A stretch of DNA of 64,000 nt from Sphingomonas phyllosphaerae 5.2. Its GTDB lineage: Bacteria; Pseudomonadota; Alphaproteobacteria; Sphingomonadales; Sphingomonadaceae. The position numbers and the translations under genes are program-made. Each line of letters opens with the position of its first letter. Position 1 is the first letter of the stretch. The stretch lies in assembly GCF_000419605.1 (NCBI RefSeq), contig NZ_ATTI01000001.1, forward strand, positions 1,339,501 to 1,403,500. Reading direction: 5' to 3'. Positions 43,254 to 54,995 of the stretch are shown here, piece after piece. The notes under the pieces are model-generated. The model was not told where the DNA came from and searched no databases. It saw only the letters and a list, made by a program, of their open reading frames with translations.

Positions 43254-43604
43254 GTGTTTGTTTCCTGTGCTGGTGAATGGCGCGTCAATGCGGCGGTGCC
43301 GGCAGGGTTCCGAACGGACATGCTTCGTCACGGACGGGCAGTACCTTTGCGCGGCGTGGATTGCGGCACGGGAATGTCGCCGACGCGCGCAGGCAGACCT
43401 GCGCGCACGCGACTGGTGGGCCATGATGGAAAACTCCACACCCCCGACCATGCGTCGATCGCGTCCGCAGCGAGGCCGTACGCGGCCCTGACGCTGACAG
43501 CGTCCAGGCGGCGGCGATCCATCAGGCGTTATGCCGGGGCTACAGCGAACGTGTCACGGCCGCATCGATCCCGGGCGGCGGGGAGCCGATTTCGCCAGCC
43601 CGCG
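43254..43604. other. Intergenic region, no gene seen
   Basis: 351 bases between the small lipoprotein start and the end of the hydroxyacid dehydrogenase. A perfect hairpin GCGCGCAGG-CAGA-CCTGCGCGC lies at 43385-43406. The lipoprotein promoter must be here. Nothing else is supported. Confidence 0.4.
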
Positions 43605-44603
43605 TCAGGCCCAGCCCTCGAGCACCTGGTCGGGCGGGCGATGGCCATCCGCCCACATGCGGATATTGGCGATGACGCGCTCACCGGAGGCGACACGGCC
43701 CTCCCACGTCGCCGAGCCCATGTGCGGGGTCATGACGACATTGGAGAGCGCGAGCAGCCGCGGGTCGATTTCGGGTTCGTGGCGCCAGACGTCGAGTCCG
43801 GCACCGGCAAGCCGCTTGTCCTCCAAGGCGCGGATCAGCGCATCCTCGTCGAGAATGCCACCGCGGCTGGCGTTGATGACGAAGACGTGGGGGCGTAGCA
43901 GCGCGATGCGGCGCGCGTCGATCAGGTCGCGGCTGTCGGCATTGAGCGGGGTGTGGATCGTCAATATGTCGATCGCGCCGAGCAACTCGTCGAGATGTGG
44001 GTGCCATTGCGCGTTCAGCTCGGCCTCCACGACTTTCGGCAGCCGCTGACGGTTGTGATAATGAATCGAGAGTCCGAAAGCGCGTGCTCGGCGTGCGACC
44101 GCCTGCCCGATGCGACCCATGCCGACGATGCCGAGCGCCTTGCCGCCGATCCGGTAGCCGAGCATCCCGCCCGGGCTCCAGCCCTTCCATTCCCCCGCGC
44201 GGACCAGCTTCTCGCCCTCGGCAAGCCGGCGCGGGACGGAGACAATCAGCGCCATCGTCATGTCGGCGGTGTCCTCCGTCAGGACGCCGGGCGTGTTGGT
44301 GACGATGATGCCGCGCGCGCGTGCCGCCTTCAGGTCGATGTGATTCACGCCGGCACCGAAATTGGCGATCAGCCGCAGCCGTGGCCCGGCACCCTCGATC
44401 AGCGCGGCGTCGATCGTGTCGGTGACCGCGGGCACCAGCACGTCGCATTCCGCCATCGCCGCGGCGAGCGCGTCGCGGCGCATCGGCAGGTCGTCGGGAT
44501 TGGCGACGACATCGAACAGCTCGTCGAGCCGCCGCATCACGACGTCGGGCAAGGCCCGCGTCACGATCACCTTGGGATGGGCGCAGCGTCGCGGATCGGC
44601 CAT
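43605..44603 (-). CDS. D-2-hydroxyacid dehydrogenase (glyoxylate/hydroxypyruvate reductase type)
   Basis: A 332-residue NAD(P)-dependent dehydrogenase. The start is placed at 44603 (MADPRRCAHPKVIVTRALP); an in-frame ATG 17 codons up has equally weak ribosome-binding support. GIVGMGRIGQAVARRARAFG is the dinucleotide motif near residue 160; the catalytic arginine is in NASRGGILDE, the glutamate in WRHEPEIDP and the histidine in MTPHMGSAT. GVLTEDTADMTMALI is the GRHPR-type helix. The natural substrate is most likely glyoxylate or hydroxypyruvate, but phosphonate or formate cannot be excluded. Confidence 0.9.
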   Translation of the reverse strand: MADPRRCAHPKVIVTRALPDVVMRRLDELFDVVANPDDLPMRRDALAAAMAECDVLVPAVTDTIDAALIEGAGPRLRLIANFGAGVNHIDLKAARARGIIVTNTPGVLTEDTADMTMALIVSVPRRLAEGEKLVRAGEWKGWSPGGMLGYRIGGKALGIVGMGRIGQAVARRARAFGLSIHYHNRQRLPKVVEAELNAQWHPHLDELLGAIDILTIHTPLNADSRDLIDARRIALLRPHVFVINASRGGILDEDALIRALEDKRLAGAGLDVWRHEPEIDPRLLALSNVVMTPHMGSATWEGRVASGERVIANIRMWADGHRPPDQVLEGWA

Positions 44604-44677
44604 GCCGAGGGGATTGGCGAAGACGTGCGCGTGCGTCAACGGTTGATGCCGCACGCGAAGCGTGGCTAGAGAGCGAC

Positions 44678-45172
44678 GTGAACAGGGATCATCTCTCGAT
44701 CGTGGCGATGGCGGCGTGCCTGTCGATCATCGCCCCGTCGCCGGCCGCCGCGGCGAGCGAGCCGAAGAAGCCACCCTTTACCGGGTCGATCGCCGCATCG
44801 CGCGCGCGGATGCGGACCGGGCCGGGGCGCAACTTCCCCGCCAGCTGGATCTACGTGCGTCCCGACCTGCCGGTGCGCGTGCTGGAGGCCTTCAAGGAAT
44901 GGCGGCGGGTCGAGGACCCGGACGGGACGCAGGGGTGGATGCTCAACGCGCTGCTGAGCAGCACGCGGACCGCGATCGTGCGCGGGACCGAGCCGGCCGA
45001 ACTGCACGATCGGCCGGGCGGGCCGACGATCGTCTGGCGCGCGCAGCCGGGCGTCGTCGGGCGGATCACGCGCTGCGGCAACGGATGGTGCCGGTTCGAT
45101 GTGAAGGGGCAGGCGGGATTCATCCAGACCGATCGCATCTGGGGTGTCGAAATGTCGGAGCGACTGCCATGA
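44678..45172 (+). CDS. Secreted bacterial SH3-domain protein
   Basis: A 164-residue exported protein starting at a GTG (44678) with AGAGAG just upstream. A signal peptide covers about residues 1-26 (ending PAAAAS). The rest holds two SH3-like units: RARMRTGPGRNFPASWIYVRPDLPVRVLEAF-type residues in the first, with WRRVEDPDGTQGWM, and a second with VVGRITRCGNGWCRFDVKGQAGFIQ. These folds bind peptidoglycan in other proteins. The stop overlaps the nadC start as ATGA, heading a four-gene coupled operon. Confidence 0.88.
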   Translation: MNRDHLSIVAMAACLSIIAPSPAAAASEPKKPPFTGSIAASRARMRTGPGRNFPASWIYVRPDLPVRVLEAFKEWRRVEDPDGTQGWMLNALLSSTRTAIVRGTEPAELHDRPGGPTIVWRAQPGVVGRITRCGNGWCRFDVKGQAGFIQTDRIWGVEMSERLP

Positions 45173-46029
45173 CTTTCCGGCTTGACGGGTTCGACCTCGA
45201 CGCATTCGTCGCGGCGACGCTGGCAGAGGATCTGGGGCCGGAGGGTGCAGGAGGGGGCGGCGACGTCACATCCGCCGCCGTGATCCCGGCCAGCGCGCGG
45301 TTCGAGGCGGTGATGGACAGCCGCGACGCGATCACGGTGTGCGGGCTGGAGATCGCGGCGGCGTTCTTCCGGCACCTCGACGCGAACGCCATGGTCGAGA
45401 TGCTGGTGCGCGACGGCGCACGGGTGCCGGGCGGGACGGCGTTGATGCGCGTCACCGGCAACGCGCGCGCATTGCTGACCGCCGAGCGATCGGCGCTGAA
45501 CACCGTCCAGCATCTTTCGGGCATCGCGACGCTGACCGCCCGCTACGTCGATGCGATCGCGGAGAGCGGCGCGACGTTGCTCGACACGCGCAAGACGATC
45601 CCGGGACTTCGGCGGCTGGAGAAATATGCGACGCGGACCGGCGGCGCGCAGAACCACCGCATGGGGCTGTGGGACGCCGCGATGATCAAGGACAATCACG
45701 TCGCGGTCGCCGGCGGAGTCGGCAAGGCAGCGGCATTGGCGAAGGCGGCGGGGATCGCCACGATCATCGTCGAGGTCGACCGGATCGACCAGATCGAACC
45801 GGCGCTGACCGCGGGCGCGACCCACCTGCTGCTGGACAACATGCCGCCCGACGTACTGCGCGCCGCCGTGGCGATCGTTGCCGGGCGGGTGCCGACCGAG
45901 GCGTCGGGTGGCGTGACGCTGGACACGATCGGCGCGATCGCGCGCACCGGCGTGTGCTATGTCAGCGTCGGGCGGATCACCCAGTCGGCTCCCGCCGCCG
46001 ACATCGGGCTGGATTTTGCAGAGTTATGA
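45169..46029 (+). CDS. nadC: Nicotinate-nucleotide pyrophosphorylase (carboxylating)
   Basis: Converts quinolinate and PRPP to nicotinate mononucleotide in NAD synthesis. It is 286 residues and starts at the ATG overlapping the SH3-protein stop. DTRKTIPGLRRLEKYATRTGG near residue 140 and QNHRMGLWDAAMIKDNH are the diagnostic active-site blocks; LLLDNMPPDVLRAAV follows. No nadA or nadB is nearby. The neighbours, a cell-wall SH3 protein, a membrane protein and an RNase, are metabolically unrelated, so the operon looks like a chance or growth-linked grouping. Confidence 0.95.
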   Translation: MTFRLDGFDLDAFVAATLAEDLGPEGAGGGGDVTSAAVIPASARFEAVMDSRDAITVCGLEIAAAFFRHLDANAMVEMLVRDGARVPGGTALMRVTGNARALLTAERSALNTVQHLSGIATLTARYVDAIAESGATLLDTRKTIPGLRRLEKYATRTGGAQNHRMGLWDAAMIKDNHVAVAGGVGKAAALAKAAGIATIIVEVDRIDQIEPALTAGATHLLLDNMPPDVLRAAVAIVAGRVPTEASGGVTLDTIGAIARTGVCYVSVGRITQSAPAADIGLDFAEL

Positions 46030-46535
46030 CCGAGCCGACGACAAGGAAGAAGACGCCGAAGCCGGTGGCGAAGATCACGCTGCGCGAACGGTTGCTGCCG
46101 GCCGGGCGACCGCCATCGATCGAGCGGTTCGAGCGATTGTACCTCGCATCGTTCGCGGTTTCGCTGCTTGGCTGGGCGTTCAGCTGGCAATCGACCGCCG
46201 ACCGGCTGGCGATCGATCCGAAGACCGCGGCGTTCGGCTGGCTCCTGCCCGCGGCGCTGGCGCTGAGCGGTGCGATCACGGTGCTGCTATGGTATCTGAT
46301 CGCGCGGCGCGCGAGCCTGGCGGCGAAATGGGTCGTGACGATCCTGACCGGGCTGGCGGTGGTGCGGTTCGTCATCAACCTGATGGTGGTGTTTCGCGGA
46401 TCGGTGCCGATGGTCGCGACCTTGCTGTCGGCGGCGATCGTCGTGTTGAGCGTCGCGGCGACGGTGCAGTTGTTCAAGGCCGATGCCCGAGCGTGGTTCG
46501 GCGAAGACCTGAGCGCGGAGGAAGACGCGGAATGA
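46026..46535 (+). CDS. Four-helix inner-membrane protein, unknown
   Basis: A 169-residue protein that starts at an ATG overlapping the nadC stop and ends overlapping the RNase start. A basic N-terminus of about 30 residues (TRKKTPKPVAKITLRER) is followed by four membrane helices (about 38-56, 70-92, 100-122 and 128-150) and an acidic tail GEDLSAEEDAE. No family is recognised. Overlap on both sides suggests it is made with nadC and the RNase; a membrane scaffold role is only a guess. Confidence 0.8.
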   Translation: MTEPTTRKKTPKPVAKITLRERLLPAGRPPSIERFERLYLASFAVSLLGWAFSWQSTADRLAIDPKTAAFGWLLPAALALSGAITVLLWYLIARRASLAAKWVVTILTGLAVVRFVINLMVVFRGSVPMVATLLSAAIVVLSVAATVQLFKADARAWFGEDLSAEEDAE

Positions 46536-47251
46536 CGAAGGCGATCTCATGGGCCGTGGCAGCGATGGTGGCGCTCGCCGCGCCGGGGGTGGCGAGCGCG
46601 CAGGCGCTGTCGTGCGCGATCCCCACCGACGTGCCGCGGCCGCGCCCCGACCTGCCGACGGCGAGCCAGCCAGCGCGGCGCCTGCCGATCGGCAGCTATA
46701 CGCTGGCGATCAGCTGGAGCCCCGAATATTGTCGCAGCAACGGCGACCGGCCCGGTGCGCGCTTCCAGTGCGGATCGAACAACCGCTTCGGCTTCGTGCT
46801 GCACGGGCTGTGGCCGGACGGCGTCGGCAAGGACTGGCCGCAATATTGCCGCGCCACCCCGCTGCTGTCGCGGCAGGTGATCCGCCGCACGTTGTGCGCT
46901 ACGCCGTCCCCGCAGCTGTTGCAGCACGAATGGTCGAAGCACGGGACGTGCATGGCGGGCTATACGCCGGAGCGCTATTTCGGGCGGTCGACGGCGATGT
47001 TCCGCGCCCTGCGCTTTCCCGACATGACGCGGCTGGCGCAGGCGCCGATCACCGCCGGCCGGCTTGCGGAAGCGATCGCCGCGGCAAATCCGGGCCTGCG
47101 CGCGGACATGATGCGGGTGACGGGGACGCGCGGCGGGGCGCTGGACGAAGTGTGGCTGTGTACCGACAAGCGCTTCCGGTACGCGCGGTGTCCGGGGCAT
47201 CAAGGCGGGCTCGATCCGTCGGCGCGGATTACGATCGCGGCGCTGCGGTAG
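46532..47251 (+). CDS. Secreted ribonuclease T2 family protein
   Basis: A 239-residue exported RNase. A signal peptide covers about residues 1-23 (ending ASAQ). The two active-site segments are FVLHGLWPDG (with catalytic His) and HEWSKHGTC (with catalytic Glu, Lys and His), and the cysteines needed for disulfides are present (CRSN, QCGSN, CRAT, TLCAT). T2 enzymes degrade RNA in the periplasm or outside the cell for phosphate or nitrogen recovery. Its start overlaps the membrane-protein stop; it is the last gene of the nadC operon. Confidence 0.93.
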   Translation: MTKAISWAVAAMVALAAPGVASAQALSCAIPTDVPRPRPDLPTASQPARRLPIGSYTLAISWSPEYCRSNGDRPGARFQCGSNNRFGFVLHGLWPDGVGKDWPQYCRATPLLSRQVIRRTLCATPSPQLLQHEWSKHGTCMAGYTPERYFGRSTAMFRALRFPDMTRLAQAPITAGRLAEAIAAANPGLRADMMRVTGTRGGALDEVWLCTDKRFRYARCPGHQGGLDPSARITIAALR

Positions 47252-47432
47252 GCGGAGCGCCGCGTTGCGTCGGGTGCCGTTTCCCGGCGCGGCGTAACGC
47301 GCCCGCCGCGTGGCGCATCATCCGTGAGCGCGCTTCGCCGGTATCGTGCAGGAGGCCGTGCTCCACGGCATGTCGCGTGGAACAGCCCTAGCGGGACAAG
47401 GACAGCGTTTCGTCGGCCCTCCGGGGCGCGAC

Positions 47433-48611
47433 CTACCGCTTGCGGGTCAGTTCGCGCATCGCGGCGTCCAGCCCGTCCAGGGTCAGCGGGTACATGCGGT
47501 CGCCCATCAGCTCGCGGACGAGCGCGATCGAGGTGGTGTAGCTCCAGTGCGCCTCGGGCAACGGGTTGAGCCACGCCGCGGCCGGATAGGTGGCGGTCAG
47601 GCGTTGGAGCCAGACCGCGCCGGGCTCGTCGTTCATATGCTCCACCGAGCCGCCGGGTTGGGTCAGCTCATAGGGGCTCATCGACGCATCGCCGACCAGC
47701 AGCAGCTTGTGGTCGTGCCCGAAGCGGTGAAGCACGTCCCAGAGTGGCGTGCGTTCCTGGAAGCGGCGACGATTGTCCTTCCACACGCCTTCGTACGGGC
47801 AGTTGTGAAAGTAGAAGAATTCGAGATGCCGGAACTCGGCAGTGGCGGCGGAGAACAGTTCCTCGCACAGCCGGACATGCGGATCCATAGAGCCGCCGAC
47901 GTCGAGGAACAGCAGCAGCTTCACCGCATTCCGCCGTTCCGGGCGCATCGCGACGTCCAGCCAGCCACGCCGTGCGGTGCCGGCGATCGTCGCGTCCATG
48001 TCGAGCTCGTCGGCCGCGCCCTCACGCGCAAAGCGACGCAGGCGGCGCAATGCGACCTTGATGTTGCGGGTACCGAGCTCGCGGGTGTTGTCGAGGTCGC
48101 GGAAGGCGCGCTGTTCCCAGACCTTGATCGCGCGGTGGTGGGTCGATTCACCGCCGATACGGATGCCCTCGGGATTGTAGCCGGCGTTGCCGAACGGACT
48201 GGTTCCGCCGGTGCCGATCCACTTCGACCCGCCCTGATGCCGCGCGTGCTGCTCCTCCAGACGCTGGCGCAGCGTGTCCATGATCGCGTCCCATGAACCG
48301 AGCGCCTCGATCTTCGCCATCTCCTCGGCGCTCAGATAACGCTGGGCGATCGCCTTCAGCCATTCCTCCGGGACGTCGCCGCCCGTCTGCGCGAACGATA
48401 TCTCCACGCCCTTGAAGACGCGCGCGAACACCTGGTCGAATCGATCGAACAATCCCTCGTCCTTCACGTAGACCGCGCGCGAAAGATGGTAGAATTCCTC
48501 CGGCGTGCGTTCGATCACCCCGGCGCGCAGCGCGTCGAGGAGCAGCAGATGCTCCTTCATGCCCACCGGGATGCCGGCGGCGCGCAGTTCGTCGAGGAAG
48601 GCGAGGAACAT
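47433..48611 (-). CDS. VWA-domain protein (CoxE-like) partnered with MoxR
   Basis: A 392-residue protein of the VWA-containing CoxE-like family. A helical N-terminus begins [17 protein letters not shown]; residues about 230-380 form the von Willebrand factor A domain with a MIDAS-type DVGGSMDPH near residue 240 and LLLVGDASM later. These proteins act with MoxR AAA+ ATPases in metal insertion or protein maturation, although the client here is unknown. The gene is four bases downstream of the moxR gene, so they are co-translated. Confidence 0.88.
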   Translation of the reverse strand: MFLAFLDELRAAGIPVGMKEHLLLLDALRAGVIERTPEEFYHLSRAVYVKDEGLFDRFDQVFARVFKGVEISFAQTGGDVPEEWLKAIAQRYLSAEEMAKIEALGSWDAIMDTLRQRLEEQHARHQGGSKWIGTGGTSPFGNAGYNPEGIRIGGESTHHRAIKVWEQRAFRDLDNTRELGTRNIKVALRRLRRFAREGAADELDMDATIAGTARRGWLDVAMRPERRNAVKLLLFLDVGGSMDPHVRLCEELFSAATAEFRHLEFFYFHNCPYEGVWKDNRRRFQERTPLWDVLHRFGHDHKLLLVGDASMSPYELTQPGGSVEHMNDEPGAVWLQRLTATYPAAAWLNPLPEAHWSYTTSIALVRELMGDRMYPLTLDGLDAAMRELTRKR

Positions 48612-48615
48612 CGAG

Positions 48616-49467
<852 letters not shown>

Positions 49468-49530
49468 CCATCATCCCGTTCGTCATCGAAGATCGGGTAT
49501 GGATAGCGGCTCCGGCGGGGCCGAAGCAAG

Positions 49531-50190
49531 TTACATCCCGTGACGCGCGGCGGCGCGCGATTCGAGCAATTGCCAAAGGCCGCGATGCTGCGCGAGCATC
49601 TGCTGCGCACCGAAAGCCATAGCGCGCTCGACCGAGGCATTGGCCTCGACGGTGCGAAGCAGCGCAATCGCCTGCGCCGTGGCGTCGGCGAAGGGCGCGC
49701 CCGCGGGAAGCGCCATGCGCCGCGCACAGCCGTCCAGCACGCCGCGCACCGCCGCCCAGTCCAGGACGAAGGCCACCGCGGTGCCGGTCGCACAGCCCGC
49801 GCGGCTGGAGCGTGCCAGCATTTCCAGGGCGTTACGCTGGCCGAGAATGGCGGCCTGCGACGCCGCCTGCCCGGGGGTAGAGGGAAGCGGACCGGCAGCG
49901 GCGGTAAGCCGGACCAGCAGCGCGCGCTCGCCGCTCATCGTCACGACCGCCTGTTCCAGCCAAGCAGTGGCGAGCGGATCGACGCTGCCGTTGCGGGCAT
50001 GATCGACGATGCCTGGGAAGGCGCCGTGAATGACGCACAGCGCGTGGATCGCATCGGCGATATCGCGAAGTGTCGCGCTCGTCTGCATCAGTGCGCGCGC
50101 ATGCGGCGCATTGGCAGTGCCGTCGGTGGCCACCATCGCCAATATCGTGTCGGCGCGGCCCGCCGGCCGCTCTTCGATTGCGATGGTCAC
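49531..50190 (-). CDS. Hypothetical alpha-helical protein
   Basis: A 219-residue protein that I do not recognise. The start is a GTG at 50190 preceded by GGAGG at a five-base gap, which decides it over a longer in-frame opening to 50349. The sequence is rich in Ala and Leu and almost wholly helical, with no signal peptide or membrane helix; DTILAMVATDGTANAPHARAL near residue 14 and two cysteines in the centre stand out. It is a soluble cytoplasmic protein between moxR and rpoD; nothing about its function can be inferred from neighbours. Confidence 0.7.
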   Translation of the reverse strand: MTIAIEERPAGRADTILAMVATDGTANAPHARALMQTSATLRDIADAIHALCVIHGAFPGIVDHARNGSVDPLATAWLEQAVVTMSGERALLVRLTAAAGPLPSTPGQAASQAAILGQRNALEMLARSSRAGCATGTAVAFVLDWAAVRGVLDGCARRMALPAGAPFADATAQAIALLRTVEANASVERAMAFGAQQMLAQHRGLWQLLESRAAARHGM

Positions 50191-50327
50191 GCTATCCTCC
50201 ACGAAATTCCGTCGGTTAACGCAATACGCGCAGCCGACGGGACGGTCGTAGCGAGAGGATGTAAAGGCGCGGTTTACAGTGGCTTGTATTGCGACGAACG
50301 ACCCGTACGGAAACGTTTCGATATATA

Positions 50328-50361
50328 CCAAAAAAACCCGCCGGCGCATCGCCGGCGGGTT
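50328..50361 (-). terminator. Intrinsic terminator of rpoD
   Basis: AACCCGCCGGCG (50335-50346), loop CAT, CGCCGGCGGGTT (50350-50361), a perfect 12-pair stem. On the minus strand it is followed by a run of seven T (50328-50336 region), a textbook terminator right after the rpoD stop. Confidence 0.95.
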
Positions 50362-50370
50362 AACCCGGGC

Positions 50371-52403
<2,033 letters not shown>

Positions 52404-52404
<1 letters not shown>

Positions 52405-54299
52405 CAATCGTCCTCGGGTCCAAGCGCGCGGGCGTCTTCGTTTGCCTGCACCAGATTTGCAAGCCGCTCGTCCAGCGCCCGCTGTTCGTTCACCAATGCC
52501 ACTTGTCGTTCAAACGCTTCGGTAGTGAAATGCGTCTTCATCGCAGAGGTTGCCTCTGCCAGAGCCGCATCTACTTCAGGCCTCGCGACCAGTACCGCGA
52601 TCGCCTCATCAAGGTCATCGCGCGCCTGTTTCTCGTCGCCGCCAGCGCGATTGAACGAATAGTGCATCGTATCGGCTCTAAGAAGATCGTGGGAGATCGC
52701 TTCGAAACCGGACCGCGCCAATATGGTGATAAGCCGTCCGCTATCAAGCGCGCCGTCCCGCCGGTCCTCGAGTGCGACATCCACGACCGCCTCGAACAGC
52801 CGCCCGAGCGCCCCGTCGGCGAGCTTGAGGCTGCCGAGAACCTCCATGTGGCGCGCGATTTCAGCCGGATGGCGAATCAGACCGGCCAGCACCGCCTTCG
52901 CGACGACGGGATCGATCCCGCCCGCCGCGCGGACCTTCTTGGCATCCTCGGTGACGGGAAGGGGTGGGGGCGTCCATTTCTGCCCCGGCTTGCGCTGCCC
53001 CATCGGGTAGAAGGGCTGGCGTTGCTGGAAGGATTGGCGGTTGCGCGCGAAACGCTCGTCGAAGCGATCACGAAACTCGGCCTTATACTCGGACTTGACC
53101 GATGAATCGGCGATCGTTTCGGCCAGTTCGGCCAACCGCTTCTTCAGCCCGGCACGCTGCTCGGGCGTGTCGAGCGGCTCTGCGGCGAGTTCGTGCTTCC
53201 AGAGGCGGTCGACCAGCGGCTCCGCCTCGCGCGCAACCGCTTCGAACGCGGGCGCGCCCTTCGCGCGGATCAGGTCGTCGGGGTCATGGCCCTCCGGCAG
53301 GGTCGCAAAGCCGAGGCTGCGCCCGGGGGCCAGCATCGGAAGTGCGCGGTGGGCGGCACGGACGGCGGCCTTCTGTCCGGCCTTATCGCCATCGAAGCAC
53401 AATACCGGCACGTCGACGACGCGCCACAACCGCTCCAGCTGCTGCTCGGTCAAGGCGGTGCCGAGTGGGGCGACGACCTCGCCGATGCCGGCCTGCGCCA
53501 GGGCGATCGCGTCCATATAGCCCTCAACCACGAACAATCGTTCGGTCTTGCGCGCGGCGGCGGCGGCGCGATCGAGATTGTAGAGCGTCCGGCCCTTGTC
53601 GAAGAGGGGGGTGTCGGGAGAGTTGAGGTACTTGGGCTCGCCTTCGCCGATGATCCGCCCGCCGAACGCGATCACGCGCCCGCGCGGGTCGCGGATCGGG
53701 ATCATCAGGCGACCACGAAAGCGGTCGTACGGCTCCTTGCCCTCTACCTGGATCAGCAACCCGGCCTCGACCAGCATCGCGTCGCCGAAATCCTCGAGCG
53801 CCGCGCGCAAGCGCCCACGCGCATCCGGGGCGTAGCCGAACCCGAAGGTGCGGCGCGTCGCCTCCTTGATGCCGCGACGTTCGAGCAGCGCGCGCGCCTC
53901 CGCGCCGTCGATCCCGCCGAGCTGCTGCGTGAACCAGTCGGCCGCCGCCTGCATGACGTCGTAGAGCGACTTCGCCTTTTCGGCGCGCTGCGCCGCGCGC
54001 GCGTCCTGTGCGGGCACTTCCATGCCGGCAGCGGCGGCGAGTTCCTTCACCGCGTCCATGAACGGCAGGCCCTGATGATCGGTCAGCCAGCGAATCGCGT
54101 CGCCGTGTGCCGAACAGCCGAAGCAATGATAGAAGCCCTTGTCGTCGTTGACGTAGAAGCTGGGCGTTTTCTCGTCATGGAAGGGGCAGCAGCCCTTCGA
54201 CTCGCGGCCGGCGCGGGTGAGCTTAACCGTCTTGCCCACGAGCGCGGTCAGCGACGTGCGGGCGCGCAGTTCATCAAGGAAGGCGGGAGTAAGGCTCAC
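52404..54299 (-). CDS. dnaG: DNA primase
   Basis: Makes RNA primers for replication, 631 residues. The N-terminal zinc-binding domain has [14 protein letters not shown] and [16 protein letters not shown] residues (here [10 protein letters not shown]). The TOPRIM domain near 260-345 contains [15 protein letters not shown] and [12 protein letters not shown], with the metal-binding EGYMD and DGDKAG motifs. The C-terminal DnaB-interacting region is helical and diverged, as usual. It ends one base into the rpoD start (TGATG), so rpoD translation is coupled to dnaG. It is divergent from nothing nearby; yqeY follows on the same strand 149 bases upstream. Confidence 0.96.
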
Positions 54300-54415
54300 G
54301 CGCTCTTATAACCCATATGTACGGTTCATTCGAGATCGACAAGCGGGTTTGCGGCGCATCGCAGATGCCGCGGTCGAATGGTAAGCCGGCGACGCGATAT
54401 CCGCGCGCCGGCCCC

Positions 54416-54457
54416 GTACTTGCGACAACGTACTTGCGACAACGTGCTTACGACAGC
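54416..54457. repeat. Tandem 14-bp repeat at the end of yqeY
   Basis: GTACTTGCGACAAC occurs at 54416-54429 and again at 54430-54443, then a diverged unit GTGCTTACGACAGC at 54444-54457, which holds the yqeY stop codon. Two extra copies downstream of the stop probably arose by slippage or duplication. Confidence 0.85.
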
Positions 54458-54900
54458 GCCGCCTTCACCAGCCCGCTGGCCTTGCTCATGTCGAGCGTGC
54501 TGGCGTGGCGGGTCTTCAGCTCCGCCATGACGCGCCCCATGTCCTTCATCCCCGCTGCACCCAGCTCCGCCTTGATCGACTCGATCGCGGCTTTCGTCTC
54601 TTCCTCGCTCATCTGCGCGGGCAGGAAGCGTTCGATCACCGCGACCTCGGCCGCCTCCGCCGCCGCCAGTTCGGCGCGGCCACCCTGTTCGAACATCGCG
54701 ATCGATTCGCGACGCTGCTTCACCATCTTCTGCAACACCTCGATCACCAGCGCGTCGTCGTCCGCCGGCGCCCCGCCGGTGCGCGCCTCGATGTCACGGT
54801 TCTTGATAGCGGCCTGGATCAAGCCGATAGCGGCGCGCGCTTCCTTGTCGCCGGCCTTCATCGCCGCGATCTGCGCTGCCTTGATGTCGTCGCGAATCAT
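54448..54900 (-). CDS. GatB/YqeY family protein
   Basis: A 150-residue protein of the YqeY family, which resembles the tail domain of the tRNA amidotransferase subunit GatB. The start at 54900 (MIRDDIKAAQIAAMKAGDKEA) follows AAGGAC; a start nine codons earlier is less likely. MVKQRRESIAMFEQGGR near residue 70 and FLPAQMSEEE near 105 are characteristic, with KDMGRVMAELK towards the end. A role in tRNA or amidation is inferred only from homology. Upstream and divergent from carA, with a 9-bp inverted repeat between. Confidence 0.92.
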   Translation of the reverse strand: MIRDDIKAAQIAAMKAGDKEARAAIGLIQAAIKNRDIEARTGGAPADDDALVIEVLQKMVKQRRESIAMFEQGGRAELAAAEAAEVAVIERFLPAQMSEEETKAAIESIKAELGAAGMKDMGRVMAELKTRHASTLDMSKASGLVKAALS

Positions 54901-54920
54901 CCACTCGTCCTTAACAGATT

Positions 54921-54939
54921 GACGCATCGCCGATGCGTC
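54921..54939. promoter_or_regulatory. Perfect inverted repeat between yqeY and carA
   Basis: GACGCATCG (54921-54929), C, CGATGCGTC (54931-54939): a perfect nine-base inverted repeat with a one-base centre, in the 95-base divergent gap, 57 bases before the carA start. A possible operator for pyrimidine/arginine control; the regulator is unknown. Confidence 0.45.
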
Positions 54940-54995
54940 TCTAGCGGGCGGGGCTTAGCGACATTGCCGACCCATTCAAGGAGTGCCCGCCCATC

